Positions 5,872-6,147 of a stretch of 6,147 bases of DNA are shown here, one piece after another; within the stretch, counting starts at the first letter, position 1; each line of letters opens with the position of its first letter. The translations under genes and the position numbers were made by a program. Location of the stretch: contig JAJHQT010000052.1 of NCBI GenBank assembly GCA_020833205.1, positions 1 through 6,147 of the forward strand. Direction: 5' to 3'. This DNA comes from Pyrobaculum sp. Lineage in GTDB: Archaea > Thermoproteota > Thermoprotei > Thermoproteales > Thermoproteaceae. The notes under the pieces were generated by a model that saw nothing but the letters and a program-made list of their open reading frames with translations, was not told the origin of the DNA and ran no database searches.

Positions 5872-5888
5872 GCAACTATAAGAAATTG

Positions 5889-5901
5889 TCTATTTAAGGA
5901 A
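5889..5901 (-). promoter_or_regulatory. TATA-like promoter for nurA
   Basis: In minus orientation the string ttccttaaatagac has its ttaaata core centred about 24 bp before GTG 5871, consistent with a leaderless nurA transcript. It overlaps the last codons of the frame-broken TFB-like gene. Confidence 0.5.
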
Positions 5902-6147
5902 CCGCCCCAGTGGAGGGCCACATCCTCTACGTCTGATGCTTGTCGGAGTTGTACTGGCCGCTTCAGCCAGCGCCTTCAAAAGCCCCAGCTTCTTAAACGA
6001 CGCCAGCCACAAAGCCGGCCGCCGCAGAAACCCGCGGATTCTTACCAGCCAAAACCCTCCTATTCCTCTCCAGAAGCTCCACCGCGGCTTTGATAATAGA
6101 CGCCGGCAGGCCGACCCTAGCCGCCAGCGTCCCCACGTAGTCCTCAA
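5890..6147 (-). pseudogene. Frame-broken C-terminal part of a TFB (TFIIB)-like transcription factor, 5' end off the window
   Basis: Reading leftward from the edge, one frame gives EDYVGTLAARVGLPASIIKA, then VELLERNRRVLAGKNPRV and SAAAGFVAGVV, ending at a TAA (5993-5995). This is the pattern of the second cyclin repeat of archaeal TFB (leucine-rich helices, then GK-x-P-x-x-x-AAA). The expected continuation appears in the +1 frame directly after: KKLGLLKALAEAASTTPTS, then IRRR, matching TFB's TQ-x-x-x-AE-A-x-VT-x-x-T-(I/V)-R-x-R. That frame ends at TAG 5890-5892. A further +1 shift near 5928 would read EDVALHWGG, a plausible final helix. TFB recruits RNA polymerase to the TATA-bound TBP. One shift could be programmed or a sequencing error; two suggest decay. 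The N-terminal zinc ribbon and first cyclin repeat are not visible. Confidence 0.55.

Noticed and set aside
5599..6093. 164-codon plus-strand open frame across the nurA start and the TFB-like remnant
   Set aside because: It is antisense to nurA motifs and to the TFB-like sequence and has a low-complexity Pro/Gln/Ser-rich end. No start signal was seen.
5993..6147. The full 85-codon frame at 5890-6147 read as one intact small basic protein
   Set aside because: Its first part (Trp/Arg-rich) is not protein-like, whereas the neighbouring frame there matches TFB; only the part after about 5993 resembles TFB, so a frame break explains it better.

Overview
The window looks like a stretch of a hyperthermophilic crenarchaeal chromosome, most probably Thermoproteales and Pyrobaculum-like. 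This is inferred from the gene families, not from a database match. The signs are: very tight packing with short or negative gaps; GTG and TTG starts; AT-rich archaeal TATA-like boxes centred about 20-27 bp before start codons, as expected for leaderless mRNAs; an archaeal NurA nuclease; a TFB-like remnant; and an EndoIII-type iron-sulfur glycosylase relative. No tRNA, rRNA, CRISPR array, insertion sequence or phage gene is visible.

Left part (1-1208). A possible divergent gene fragment runs off the left edge on the minus strand. Next comes a plus-strand flavin-reductase-like gene (111-548). Its 3' end overlaps, tail to tail, a minus-strand MoaD/ThiS-type sulfur-carrier gene (484-804). That protein carries an unusual 13-residue tail after its Gly-Gly. 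Five bases upstream of moaD on the same strand is a 6-pyruvoyl-tetrahydropterin-synthase/QueD-like gene (810-1208). It keeps the zinc histidines but lacks the usual catalytic Cys and His.

Middle part (1253-4722). A 44-bp bidirectional promoter separates the PTPS-like gene from a rightward run of four genes: an iron-sulfur DNA-glycosylase-like protein, a DUF711/UPF0210 protein, an ASCH-domain protein with a C-terminal helix-turn-helix, and a radical SAM protein of the SPL-like class. The last three are coupled by overlaps of 4 and 35 bp. The DUF711 gene has its own TATA-like box inside the 3' end of the glycosylase gene. Three of the four products belong to families that act on nucleic acids or modified nucleosides, so a shared role in handling modified or damaged bases is a reasonable guess, but it is unproven.

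Right part (4705-6147). The radical SAM gene meets a minus-strand nurA 5'-3' nuclease gene tail to tail, with an 18-bp overlap. Upstream of nurA, on the same strand and running off the right edge, is the C-terminal cyclin-repeat part of a TFB (archaeal TFIIB)-like gene. Its reading frame is broken by at least one apparent +1 shift, so it is annotated as a probable pseudogene.

The observations most worth following are the MoaD tail, the frame-broken TFB, the PTPS-like protein without its catalytic residues, and the four-gene glycosylase/DUF711/ASCH-HTH/radical SAM unit. There is no gene-free stretch longer than about 70 bp.
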